From positions 744,001 through 808,000 of the forward strand of contig NZ_CP036525.1 of NCBI RefSeq assembly GCF_007741535.1: a stretch of 64,000 nucleotides of DNA, given 5' to 3'. Shown in pieces: positions 52,778 through 61,497 of the stretch. The position numbers were made by a program, and so were the translations under genes. Under the pieces are notes generated by a model. The model did not search any database, was not told the origin of the DNA, and worked only from the letters and a program-made list of their open reading frames with translations. Origin of the DNA: Rubripirellula lacrimiformis (GTDB lineage Bacteria; Planctomycetota; Planctomycetia; Pirellulales; Pirellulaceae). Within the stretch, counting starts at the first letter, position 1. Each line of letters starts with the position of its first letter.

Positions 52778-53600
52778 GATCTGGCCTATTGGGTGCAGAG
52801 AGGTTTGTGTCGGCGGAGACTTGCAAGGTTGGAGTCGCGATGGGTGTCGAGTCCGCTTTGCGCCCCATGAATAGGTAGTAGGGGGCTCGGGCCATCGGCA
52901 GGTAAGGCACGCTTCCGAGCCGTTCTTCGCATCGCTGGATTTCGAATCGTCGGTCTAGCATTGCCAGGTGGTCGCCGTTTAGAAAGACGTTGTCGGCGGC
53001 GAACCAAAGCGACCAGAACGATCGACGTAGCCAGCCGTGTTGACGGCGATCCGTATCGGCATGTTTACGAGAAACATAGAAGTCCGTCACCGCGATCAAC
53101 CCACCAGGTTTCAGGATTCGGTGGGCGGTTTCGATGGCCGCAAACCAATCCGGGATCATGGTCAGTGAATACGAGAACGTGACCACATCGACGCTAGCGT
53201 CGGGCAGGTCCAACAGGGTCGCATCGGTGTGGTGAATCTGGGCGTTGTCGATCTGGTTGGCTTGGATGCGTTGCTGAGCGACCTGCAGTAGCGACGACGA
53301 CAGATCGACCAGGTGGATCTGGTTCATTTTTACAGCTCGGGGGCCCGCAGCGAACAAGTTGTGTCCGGTGCCAGCACCCATGTCGACCCAAATCCCCTGG
53401 TCGGGAAACGGGATCCAAGCGATGAGGTCCGATCGGCCGTGCAACATGCGGGCACGGAACGAATCGTAGTCGTTGGCCTGGCCTCGATAGAAATTCTCTA
53501 GCCGCCGTTCGTGCGTGTCCCCGTGGACCGGACTGCACAGCAGATGCCACAGGATTCGCAGGTCGGACCAACGCGAGATCGGTTTGCTGAGGTCGATCAT
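52767..53600 (-). CDS. btaB: BtaB-like SAM methyltransferase (betaine lipid)
   Basis: The 277-residue class I methyltransferase has GIWVDMGAGTGHNLFAAG (SAM motif I), IHLVDLSSSLLQVAQQRI (acidic motif II) and DVVTFSYSLTMIPDW, then ILKPGGLIAVTDFYVSRKH. In Rhodobacter, BtaB trimethylates the homoserine lipid made by BtaA to DGTS. The assignment rests on the fold plus overlap with btaA (ATGA, 4 bases). The N-terminal RLENFYRGQANDYDSFR is the typical BtaB opening. Confidence 0.85.
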   Translation of the reverse strand: MIDLSKPISRWSDLRILWHLLCSPVHGDTHERRLENFYRGQANDYDSFRARMLHGRSDLIAWIPFPDQGIWVDMGAGTGHNLFAAGPRAVKMNQIHLVDLSSSLLQVAQQRIQANQIDNAQIHHTDATLLDLPDASVDVVTFSYSLTMIPDWFAAIETAHRILKPGGLIAVTDFYVSRKHADTDRRQHGWLRRSFWSLWFAADNVFLNGDHLAMLDRRFEIQRCEERLGSVPYLPMARAPYYLFMGRKADSTPIATPTLQVSADTNLSAPNRPDRVH

Positions 53601-54874
53601 GCGGCGACTCCCGCATCGGTGCTGCTTGGGTGGGTTCCGTCGCGATGCAGGTCGGCGATATAGAAACTGCCGTAGGTATGGACTCGATCGCGGGCATGCA
53701 GTTCGCTGGCCAGTTGGGTTTGGTAGCGGAGTAGTTCGCCCATCCGCATCGATTTGCCGCAGTCACGGATCCATAGTGGATCCACGAAATCGACGTTCAG
53801 CGCGGCGCTGCGCCACAGGATTCGGGCACCCGGTGCGGCGCGATCCAGAATGCTCTGCCACTCGGACGCCAGTCGGTCGGGGAAGCGGTCATAAAGCCAG
53901 TCCATGTGGTCCAGCAAAACAAAGCGGCTGATTGGCGAGTGGTGTTTGGAGAGGAATCCTTCGACGGTATTGGTGATGGTCTGGACGCTGTCGACTAGTC
54001 CAGACTGCAGCCGATCGAATCCGTCGGCGGTTAGGTATTCGGGACAGCAGTCCGGGGTGTAGCTGCCGGTCAGGTAGACTCGCCAGAAATAGTTCTCACG
54101 CAGCGGCAGCTTCTTGAATACCGCTTCGATGCGATCTTGGATAAAGCGGCCGATCCCACCTGGGTAGCCACGGTCAAGTTGTGCCCGTTGGCTGGCGGGA
54201 ACGCCAAGCATTGCGAGCGTGGTGTCGCGGCGGAGTGCCCAGCGAAGTGGCTTGCTCCACAGCAGGTCGTTGATGCCTCGGTCGTCGTAGATCTGTTGTT
54301 GTTGCTGGACCGATTCTGCATTCAGGATTTCGTCGATGGCATCCTTTAGACCGGCGGGACGCTTCAAATATCCGTTCATCATCCAGGCAAAAAGTCCGGA
54401 CGTGCCGCGGAAATAGAAGCTTTTTCGGCGTGTCGATCCATCAAAGAAATCCGCTCGCCGATCCCAGGTCGATTGATAGGCCTGAGGCAGATGGGGGCGA
54501 ATTTGTTTCTGGTACAGGGATTCCCAGTCGGGGTGGAAGCCGCGGCCGAAGATTTGGAAAAAGTCGTCGTGGTCCAGGCCGCGAATCGCCGCCATCTTGA
54601 GTTCTAGCAAAGCGTTCTGCAGCGGGTTCATGTCGACCGCAAAGACGTCTTTGGGACCCTGCAATGCGTAGTCCAACGCGTTGCAGCCGGCCGAGGTGAT
54701 CACCAGCACCGAATCTTTCGTTGTCAGGTCGAGTGCCTGGCGGTCGATCCGAGGGTCTTCCCAGCAGGTGTTGTAGACGAGGTTCTTTTGGTGAACGACC
54801 GAGAAGCATTTGTTGCCAAGCCACTGGGTGACCATGCCATTATCTTTCGTAAAGAGCGTGAGTGAACGAAACAA
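53597..54874 (-). CDS. btaA: BtaA: SAM:diacylglycerol 3-amino-3-carboxypropyltransferase
   Basis: The 425-residue DUF3419 protein shows NLVYNTCWEDPRIDRQALD, VLVITSAGCNALDYALQGP, VFAVDMNPLQNALLELKMAA, then FFQIFGRG and late DHMDWLYDRFPDRLASEW with GARILWRSAA. BtaA transfers the 3-amino-3-carboxypropyl group of SAM to diacylglycerol, the first step of betaine-lipid synthesis. It begins 2 bases after the stop of the phospholipase-like gene, which would supply the diacylglycerol. Confidence 0.92.
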   Translation of the reverse strand: MFRSLTLFTKDNGMVTQWLGNKCFSVVHQKNLVYNTCWEDPRIDRQALDLTTKDSVLVITSAGCNALDYALQGPKDVFAVDMNPLQNALLELKMAAIRGLDHDDFFQIFGRGFHPDWESLYQKQIRPHLPQAYQSTWDRRADFFDGSTRRKSFYFRGTSGLFAWMMNGYLKRPAGLKDAIDEILNAESVQQQQQIYDDRGINDLLWSKPLRWALRRDTTLAMLGVPASQRAQLDRGYPGGIGRFIQDRIEAVFKKLPLRENYFWRVYLTGSYTPDCCPEYLTADGFDRLQSGLVDSVQTITNTVEGFLSKHHSPISRFVLLDHMDWLYDRFPDRLASEWQSILDRAAPGARILWRSAALNVDFVDPLWIRDCGKSMRMGELLRYQTQLASELHARDRVHTYGSFYIADLHRDGTHPSSTDAGVAA

Positions 54875-54876
54875 GT

Positions 54877-55779
54877 TCAGACGGCAAATTCTTTGGCCGC
54901 TGCTTCAAAGTTGGGTGCAGAAGAGAAACCAGGTTCGGTAAGGACGAGGCCCGGATCGATGGCTATCGGCAAGGGGTGATCCGGGGATTGCCGTGCGGGC
55001 AGGTCCAGAATGATGTCTTCGTCATAGCGACGGACCAGCTGGATCTGGCCATCGTGGCATTCCACCAAACCGGTACAGTTTTCGACCCAGTCGCCGGTGT
55101 TGCAGTACCACATCGAATCGGTGGTAACGATGTCGGGGGTATGGATATGGCCACAGACAATCCCGTCACAGTCGCGGAGGCGGGCATGGTCCAGGATTTT
55201 AGATTCGAAGTTGCTGATGAATCGGATGGACCGTTTCACGCGATCCTTCAGCACGGCACATACGCCGTAGGGGTTGCAGGATTCGGCGAACGTATATCGG
55301 TGCAGCCACCAGTTCAGGCTAAGGCAGGCGTCGTACAGAGCCGATGTGCCCTTGGAAAGCCACTGGGCCTGCATCTCGACACAATCGAAAAGGTCACCGT
55401 GAGTGACCAGGAAACGCCAGCCGGCGAGGGTTTCGAACACAAATTCGTTGGCGACTTCGACCCTCGAAAATTCATCGGGCAAGGCGCTTCGCAGCACCGA
55501 ACTGCGAAGAAAGGCATCATGGTTGCCCGGTACGTAGAACACTTTGGTGCCGCGTCGGGTCAGCTCGATCAGGTGCGAAATCACGTTGTCGCAATCCTGG
55601 GTCCAATGCCAGCCGGTGTTGATCTTCCAGCCGTCGATGAAGTCGCCCACCAGGTAGATGTTCTCCGGTGCGAAGCCTTGCAGGAAGTTCAGGAATTCTT
55701 TTGATTGCGAGTGTTTGCATCCGAGATGGACGTCGCTGACCAGCAGCGTACGGACAGGTTTCGCATCAGCCTGGTCCAT
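54877..55779 (-). CDS. plcP: PlcP-type metallophosphoesterase (phospholipase C)
   Basis: The 300-residue calcineurin-like enzyme carries LLVSDVHLGCKHSQSKEF (D-x-H), NIYLVGDFIDGWKI (GD-x-x-D), VFYVPGNHDAFLR (GNH-D), FLVTHGDLFDCVEM and CDGIVCGHIHTPDI. Relatives are often labelled UDP-2,3-diacylglucosamine pyrophosphatase. The W-x-I/L-x-x-x-W-x-W and F-E-x-K-I-L regions and the bta neighbours point to PlcP, which cleaves phospholipids to diacylglycerol on phosphate starvation in Sinorhizobium. It appears to be the first gene of the operon. Confidence 0.82.
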   Translation of the reverse strand: MDQADAKPVRTLLVSDVHLGCKHSQSKEFLNFLQGFAPENIYLVGDFIDGWKINTGWHWTQDCDNVISHLIELTRRGTKVFYVPGNHDAFLRSSVLRSALPDEFSRVEVANEFVFETLAGWRFLVTHGDLFDCVEMQAQWLSKGTSALYDACLSLNWWLHRYTFAESCNPYGVCAVLKDRVKRSIRFISNFESKILDHARLRDCDGIVCGHIHTPDIVTTDSMWYCNTGDWVENCTGLVECHDGQIQLVRRYDEDIILDLPARQSPDHPLPIAIDPGLVLTEPGFSSAPNFEAAAKEFAV

Positions 55780-56124
55780 GGCAGCTTTTCCTTTCTCATT
55801 GGTGGCAAACGCTTGTCGTGGAGATCGGTCTCCGGCTTGGAAATCGGCCTCACTGGCGACTCGGTCAGCAGCCTAGCAATGGGGTATGTGAATTGAGTTA
55901 AGTCCAGTCGCAGGTTGCCAGAAGTTTTTGCGACGGGGCGGGAACGTCGGGGTGGGAACGTCGGGGTGGGAACGTCGGGGTGGGAACGTCGGGGTGGGAA
56001 CGTCGGGGTGGGAGACGGCGATTCGGGGGGGCGTTGGGGGTGGACTCTCTATCTGCGGTCGAATTGCTACAATTTGCCGTTTGGATTCCTGCTGACGACT
56101 TGTTTCACCGCGAAGGATTTTTTG
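55780..56124. promoter_or_regulatory. Divergent intergenic region before plcP and the DinB-like gene
   Basis: 345 bases hold promoters for both directions. I looked for a Pho-box-like pair of CTGTCAT repeats before plcP and found none that is convincing. The 14-bp tandem repeat lies within. Confidence 0.4.
55940..56009. repeat. Five tandem copies of a 14-bp unit
   Basis: GGGAACGTCGGGGT repeats perfectly five times. It lies between divergent genes, 115 bases before the DinB-like start. Copy number could vary by slippage. Confidence 0.9.
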
Positions 56125-56646
56125 ATGTCGACGATCGGACCTATGTTTGCTGCCTCTGCCAACTTGGGCTTGGCGAATGCGGAACGCATGTTGAAGGGCA
56201 TCGCGGCCAGCGACTTTGGTCGTTTCGCGCGGCCAGGGGGGCAGGTGATCGTTTCCAACCATCCGGCATTCATTTGCGGGCACCTCAGTTTGTACGTGCC
56301 GAAGGTTTTGAATGATCTGCAGCAGGACGCATCCGCTTTCGAACCGAGCGCAAAGTACGAGGAATTGTTTTCCAAGCATGCCACCTGCACCGACGACCCT
56401 GATTGCACGATCTATCCTGGGAAGGATGAATTGGTCGACCGTTTGCTGGGCGGCTATCAGGCGGCGGCAGCGGCGTTGATGACCGCTCCTGACGAACTGT
56501 TCACGGCCGAGTATCCCGACGAAGCGATGCGGGCCAAGGTTCCGACCGTTGGCGCCGCGGACAATTTCTATGTTGGTGGCCACTTCATGCTGCACATCGG
56601 CCAGTTGAGCGCGTGGCGGCGAGCGATGGGCATGGCACCGGCCTAA
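56125..56646 (+). CDS. DinB-like protein
   Basis: The 173-residue protein (start ATG 56125 after AAGGA) begins STIGPMFAASANLGLANAER. It has helices with RPGGQVIVSNHPAFICGHLS and ends GGHFMLHIGQLSAWRRAMGM. The H-x-x-x-G-Q-L...W-R-R ending and an earlier His-x-x-x-H-L type site are the three-His metal pattern of DinB/YfiT proteins. Many are thiol-dependent transferases; the role here is unknown. It is transcribed away from the lipid operon. Confidence 0.75.
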   Translation: MSTIGPMFAASANLGLANAERMLKGIAASDFGRFARPGGQVIVSNHPAFICGHLSLYVPKVLNDLQQDASAFEPSAKYEELFSKHATCTDDPDCTIYPGKDELVDRLLGGYQAAAAALMTAPDELFTAEYPDEAMRAKVPTVGAADNFYVGGHFMLHIGQLSAWRRAMGMAPA

Positions 56647-56709
56647 CCCGCGGTGCTAGCGACGAGACTGATGGGTTAACGACACTGGTACTTTGCAGAG
56701 ACTGAATCT

Positions 56710-58050
56710 ATGAACGAATGGCAGCCATCATCGTGGCGGAGCAAGACGGCGTTGCAGCAACCGATTTACGCCGACCCGCAAGAACTGGATGCCGTCGTCG
56801 ATGAACTCTCTACGCGTCCACCTTTGGTCACCAGTTGGGAAGTCGAGCGGCTGAAAACTCAGTTGGCTTCGGCCGCGCGTGGCGATGCGTTCTTGTTGCA
56901 GGGCGGCGATTGCAGCGAGAGTTTCGATGCCTGCCGGGCGGACCCGATCGAAAAGAAGTTGAAGGTCTTGCTGCAGATGAGCTTGGTGCTGGTGTACGGG
57001 ATGCGCAAGCCCGTGATCCGGGTCGGGCGTATCGCAGGCCAGTACGCCAAGCCGCGTTCGAGCGACTTGGAAACTCGCGATGGAGTTGAGTTGCCGTCCT
57101 ATCGTGGCGACTGTGTCAATCGAAGTCCGTTCACTGCACAGGATCGGTGTCCACAGCCCGCGAATCTGATCGGTGCATTCGATCGTTCGGCACAGACGTT
57201 GAACTATTTGCGAGCGCTCACCGAGGGTGGGTTTGCGGACATCAAGCATCCGGAAAATTGGGAGCTCGATTTCGTGACTCAGTCGTCGCGATCAGGCCAA
57301 TATCATCAGATGGTCCGTGGCATCAGCGATTCGTTGGATCTGTTGGGGGTGATCGGTGGGGTGTCGCGGTCGGACCTGTCGCGGGTCGATTTTTACACTT
57401 CGCACGAAGCCCTGTTGTTGCCGTACGAACAAGCGTTGACCCGGCGGGCGATCGCACGGGACGGTTGGTACAACCTGGGCACGCACTATCCGTGGATCGG
57501 TGATCGCACGCGGCAAATCGACGGAGCCCACGTCGAGTACTGTCGTGGCATTCGCAACCCGATCGGCGTGAAGGTTGGTCCCAGCACCACGGCCGATGGG
57601 TTGATCGAATTGTTGGACGTTCTGAACCCGTCACGCGAGGCCGGTCGGATGACGTTGATCTGCCGCTTTGGTGCCAGCAAGATCGCGGGCTGCTTGCCCG
57701 CGTTGATCGATGCCGTTGTCGCTTCGAAGCATCCCGTTTTGTGGTCCGTTGATCCGATGCACGGGAACACGATCACGACCGACCAGGGCATCAAAACAAG
57801 GCATTTTGATCAGATTCTGGACGAGGTCCGGCAGGCGTTTGCGATTCACGCCGAACAGGGGACCGTGGTCGGCGGGATTCACCTGGAATTGACCGGAAAT
57901 GAAGTGACCGAGTGCATCGGCGGATCGGGTGGGCTGGGAAGCGGAGATTTGGTGCGAGCGTACGAGAGCAGCGTCGACCCGCGGTTGAACTACGAACAGG
58001 CGATGGAGATCGCGTTTTTGATCGCCGGCCAGGCTCGCGAATCGAGCTGA
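56710..58050 (+). CDS. 3-deoxy-7-phosphoheptulonate synthase, class II
   Basis: The 446-residue protein has WQPSSWRSKTALQQPIYADP, LLQGGDCSESFDACRADPIE, VIRVGRIAGQYAKPRSSDLE, RIANPIG-like NPIGVKVGPSTTADGLIEL and LWSVDPMHGNTITTDQGIKT. These are the landmark blocks of class II (plant/Mycobacterium-type) DAHP synthase, with the metal site Cys in QGGDCSE, His, Glu and Asp. It catalyses the first step of the shikimate pathway from PEP and erythrose-4-phosphate. It is complete and of normal length. Confidence 0.95.
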   Translation: MNEWQPSSWRSKTALQQPIYADPQELDAVVDELSTRPPLVTSWEVERLKTQLASAARGDAFLLQGGDCSESFDACRADPIEKKLKVLLQMSLVLVYGMRKPVIRVGRIAGQYAKPRSSDLETRDGVELPSYRGDCVNRSPFTAQDRCPQPANLIGAFDRSAQTLNYLRALTEGGFADIKHPENWELDFVTQSSRSGQYHQMVRGISDSLDLLGVIGGVSRSDLSRVDFYTSHEALLLPYEQALTRRAIARDGWYNLGTHYPWIGDRTRQIDGAHVEYCRGIRNPIGVKVGPSTTADGLIELLDVLNPSREAGRMTLICRFGASKIAGCLPALIDAVVASKHPVLWSVDPMHGNTITTDQGIKTRHFDQILDEVRQAFAIHAEQGTVVGGIHLELTGNEVTECIGGSGGLGSGDLVRAYESSVDPRLNYEQAMEIAFLIAGQARESS

Positions 58051-58179
58051 ATGGACGGTGATCGCGGCTTTCGTCGCCGATTACTGTAACCTTGTCGGCC
58101 CGTAGCGGTAATCAGAGTTGGACCGGTGTAGAATTGGTCCCCGTGCTGACTCTGATCGCCCCACTAACCGTGTTCCGCT

Positions 58180-59871
58180 ATGAATTGCCGAATTTTCTTG
58201 CTGCCCTTGGTCGTTTGGGTGCCAGCCGTTTGGATGCTGGCTGCGTCGTCGCCTGCCGAAGCCCAGCAGTCCTCTGGCAGCGACCGTCCCAACATCCTGT
58301 TCATCATGTCGGACGACCATACGGCCCAGGCCGTGGGGGCCTACGCGACGTTGTTGAAAGAGATCGATCCGACGCCGAATATTGATACCTTGGCCGCCGA
58401 AGGGATCTGTTTTGACAACGCGTTCTGCACGAATGCGATTTGCACGCCATCACGGGCCTGCATCATCACGGGCCAATACGATCACATCAACGGCGTCTTT
58501 GACCTGAACGGCAAGATCAAAGGCCCCGATCAAATGTTGCCCATCGCAATGCGAAAGGCCGGCTATCAAACCGCCATGATCGGCAAATGGCATTTGAAGG
58601 AAGAACCGAACTACGACTACTACAAGGTGCTGCCAGGTCAGGGCAAGTATTTTGATACCGAGTTCCGAATCCAGGGTGACAAGGATTGGCCGAAGAACAC
58701 GGTCGCGTATCCCGGTTCCCATTCGACCGACGTGATCACCGACGCGGCGCTGGATTGGTTGAAGAACCAACGAGATCCCAGCAAGCCGTTCTTCATGTCG
58801 CACCACTACAAGGCACCGCACGATTATTTCGAAAGCAACCCTCGCTACGATGACTACTTGGCCGATGTCGATATCCCCGAGCCCAAGTCGTTGTGGGAAC
58901 TGCCCGAGACCTGGGGGTCGATTGCGACACGCGGTTATCGCGACGAACTGACCCGGCACATTGGCACATCGATTGGACGCAGAAACCTTCGTCGTTCTTA
59001 TGCCGAAGATTTGCCCAAGCAATTCCCCAACGAATTCAAGTGGGATTTCAATGATCCGAATCTGTCGGACGACCAGATCAAACGGATGGCCTATCAGGCA
59101 TACTTGAAAAAGTACCTTCGCTGCGTCAAAGGCGTCGATGAAAACCTAAAGCGATTGTTCGACTATCTGAAAGCCGAAGACCTGTTCGACAACACCTTGA
59201 TTGTCTACACCGGCGATCAAGGATTCTGGTTGGGCGAAAAGGATTTTCAAGACAAACGTTGGGCGTACGATCCGTCCGAGCGGATGCCATTCATCGTCCG
59301 CTACCCCAAGGCGATCCCGGCTGGCATTCGCAGCGATGCGATCATCGAAAATGTCGACTTTCCTGCCATGCTGTTGGATTTCGCCGGAGCCGAGGTCCCT
59401 GCGTCGGTGCAAGGTCAGTCGTTTCGACGGATCTGTGAAACGGGCAAGGAACCAGAGGATTGGAAACAGGCCACGTACTATCGCTACTGGATGCACATGG
59501 CCCACCATGACAATCCGGGCGAGATGGCCATCCGCACCAAGACGCACAAGCTGATCTATTTCTACGGCTGTAACTATGAAGGTGGCGATCAGACGCCGCC
59601 GGCTTGGGAACTGTATGACTTGGTCAAGGATCCAGAGGAACTCAACAACGTCTATGACGACCCTCGCTATGTCGAAGTGCGTGATCAATTGAAGTCCCAG
59701 TTTGCTGAACTTCGTCAAGCCGTCGGCGATGACGGATCGCACTATCCGGCCTGTGAAGAGGTGGTCCAAGAGTTTTGGGACTACGATGATGCGGACCGCA
59801 AGAAGGCGATCGAAATCTCAGCCGACTTTCGCCAGCGCCGCGAAGCTCAGTTGAAGAAGAAAAAGAAGTAG
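58180..59871 (+). CDS. Secreted sulfatase (formylglycine type)
   Basis: A signal peptide (MNCRIFLLPLVVWVPAVWML) precedes NILFIMSDDHTAQAVGAY. The signature AICTPSRACIITG has its Cys at residue 88. GKWHLKEEPNYDYY and YTGDQGFWLGEKDFQDKRWA supply other catalytic residues, and PERMPFIVRYPKAIP lies in the second half. The C-terminal tail is lysine-rich (REAQLKKKKK). The CTPSR form and the LGEKDFQDK region resemble the subfamily often labelled heparan or glucosamine-type sulfatases in Planctomycetes; substrate is open. The gene downstream begins 36 bases later, a probable operon with a lyase. Confidence 0.93.
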   Translation: MNCRIFLLPLVVWVPAVWMLAASSPAEAQQSSGSDRPNILFIMSDDHTAQAVGAYATLLKEIDPTPNIDTLAAEGICFDNAFCTNAICTPSRACIITGQYDHINGVFDLNGKIKGPDQMLPIAMRKAGYQTAMIGKWHLKEEPNYDYYKVLPGQGKYFDTEFRIQGDKDWPKNTVAYPGSHSTDVITDAALDWLKNQRDPSKPFFMSHHYKAPHDYFESNPRYDDYLADVDIPEPKSLWELPETWGSIATRGYRDELTRHIGTSIGRRNLRRSYAEDLPKQFPNEFKWDFNDPNLSDDQIKRMAYQAYLKKYLRCVKGVDENLKRLFDYLKAEDLFDNTLIVYTGDQGFWLGEKDFQDKRWAYDPSERMPFIVRYPKAIPAGIRSDAIIENVDFPAMLLDFAGAEVPASVQGQSFRRICETGKEPEDWKQATYYRYWMHMAHHDNPGEMAIRTKTHKLIYFYGCNYEGGDQTPPAWELYDLVKDPEELNNVYDDPRYVEVRDQLKSQFAELRQAVGDDGSHYPACEEVVQEFWDYDDADRKKAIEISADFRQRREAQLKKKKK

Positions 59872-59907
59872 TCCTCTTTCTCTCTCTCTCTGTGAAAGCA
59901 CGTGTCC

Positions 59908-61485
59908 ATGCGATGGGGAACCCTTGCCGCGTTGTGTCTGGCCGTGTCGTGTTCGGCCGCCTTGTCTTTGGTCGTGGTGGATGCGATTGCCGATGACGGC
60001 GCCACGCCCGGCAGGGCGGGGGCGGTTGACCGTGATTCGGTCCAACCCGAGGGCGCGTCGCGTGCGATCGACGCGATGCGTAAGGCGGCGGGTTACTACC
60101 ACGGTACCGTCCAATCGCATGGCGGGTACGTGTATCACTATGCGTTGGATCTGCAGAAGCGTTGGGGCGAAGGCGAGGCTAGCAAGGATCAGATTTGGGT
60201 TCAGCCGCCGGGGACGCCCACCGTGGGGATGGCCTACCTAGATGCATGGTCCGCCACCGGCGACGCGTTCTATCGGCAGGCGGCCTTGGACGCCGGGCAT
60301 GCGATCGTTTATGGACAGCTGAAATCGGGCGGATGGACCAACGCGATCGACTTTGATCCCAGCGGTGGTCGCGTGGCGGCCTATCGAAACGGTCGCGGCC
60401 GCGGTCGTGACCATTCAACGCTAGACGATGGGATCAGCCAGTCGGCGATGCTGTTTCTGATTCGATTGGATGAAGCGGTCGATCGCTCGGACACATCGGT
60501 TCACGGCGCGGTCCAGATCGCTCTGAAATCGCTGGTTGCGGCCCAGTTGCCCAATGGCGGATTTCCTCAGGTGTGGACCAGTGATCCGCCGCTACGTGAT
60601 CAGCAAGCGGCGGCTGGGGTGTCGGCCAGCTATCCAAAGTACGATTGGCGAACCGAGAACCACGTCAAAGAATATTGGAACCACGCGACGTTGAATGACA
60701 ACGTCTGTGGGTATGTTGCACAGGTGTTGATCGAAGCCCACCGGGTGTATGGCGACCAACGGTATCTGGCTTCGTTGAAGCGCCTGGGCGACTTTATGTT
60801 GCTCGCTCAGATGCCTCTGCCCCAGCCGGGATTCGCACAGCAGTACAGCAAGGAAATGCATCCCGCGTGGGCACGTAAGTTCGAGCCGCCGGCGATGGCG
60901 AGCGACGAAACTCAAGAAGCGATCGCGACCTTGATCTTGATCGCCGAAACCACTGGCCAGCCGAAGTACCTGCAGGGGATTCCGGCGGCACTGCAATGGC
61001 TTGGGAAGTCACGTCTGCCCGATGGATCGCTGGCTAGGTACTACGAACTTCAGACCAATCGCCCCTTGTACATGAATCGAAATGGCAAGCGGTATTTCCT
61101 GACCTATGACGATTCCGATTTGCCGCGACACTATGGATGGAAGATCGATTGGAAGGTGGATGCGTTGACGAAATCGTATCGCCGCGCGGTCCAGGGCATG
61201 GCATCCCCCGTAGATCAGGGCAGGGTGGATCAGGGCAGTACAGATCAGGGCAGTGCAGAGCAGGGGACGCGGCCCCTGGATTCGGTGTCGCGATCGGGTT
61301 TGCAGAAACAGGCTGCTGAGGTCATCGATGCCATGGATTCTTCGCATCGTTGGGTCGACCGGTTTGACGGACGCCGGTTGGTGGGACAGATGAAACTGCC
61401 GGTGGGGACCGAGTACCTTTCCAGCGAAACGTTTGCCAACAACTTGACGCTGTTGAGCCGATGGGTGTCGGCGTCAAAACCGTAG
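59908..61485 (+). CDS. Secreted pectate-lyase-like protein (PL10-type alpha/alpha barrel)
   Basis: A signal peptide (MRWGTLAALCLAVSCSAALS) is followed by helical repeats with GVYVYHY-like GGYVYHYALDLQKRWGE, LKSGGWTNAIDFDP, LPNGGFPQVWTSDPP and ATLNDNVCGYVAQVLIEAH. The P-N-G-G-F/W-P-Q and N-D-N/G-x pattern is that of PL10 pectate lyases. The GTG at 59902 is an alternative start. Near residue 435 lies a repetitive insertion (VDQGRVDQGSTDQGSAEQG). With the upstream sulfatase it forms a small polysaccharide-degradation unit. Confidence 0.78.
   Translation: MRWGTLAALCLAVSCSAALSLVVVDAIADDGATPGRAGAVDRDSVQPEGASRAIDAMRKAAGYYHGTVQSHGGYVYHYALDLQKRWGEGEASKDQIWVQPPGTPTVGMAYLDAWSATGDAFYRQAALDAGHAIVYGQLKSGGWTNAIDFDPSGGRVAAYRNGRGRGRDHSTLDDGISQSAMLFLIRLDEAVDRSDTSVHGAVQIALKSLVAAQLPNGGFPQVWTSDPPLRDQQAAAGVSASYPKYDWRTENHVKEYWNHATLNDNVCGYVAQVLIEAHRVYGDQRYLASLKRLGDFMLLAQMPLPQPGFAQQYSKEMHPAWARKFEPPAMASDETQEAIATLILIAETTGQPKYLQGIPAALQWLGKSRLPDGSLARYYELQTNRPLYMNRNGKRYFLTYDDSDLPRHYGWKIDWKVDALTKSYRRAVQGMASPVDQGRVDQGSTDQGSAEQGTRPLDSVSRSGLQKQAAEVIDAMDSSHRWVDRFDGRRLVGQMKLPVGTEYLSSETFANNLTLLSRWVSASKP
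61213..61272 (+). repeat. 15-bp tandem repeat in the lyase gene
   Basis: GATCAGGGCAG-xxxx occurs about four times, coding for DQG(R/S)-(V/T/A) units. The repeat keeps the frame, since 15 is divisible by three. Confidence 0.75.
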
Positions 61486-61497
61486 CCGAGCCGTCAC

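Noticed and set aside
54877-55779. LpxH (lipid A biosynthesis)
   Set aside because: Motifs alone would allow it, but the direct overlap with btaA/btaB and the PlcP-like W-rich region favour phospholipase C.
55940-56009. CRISPR array
   Set aside because: The 14-bp units are directly adjacent with no spacers, and no cas gene is present in the window.
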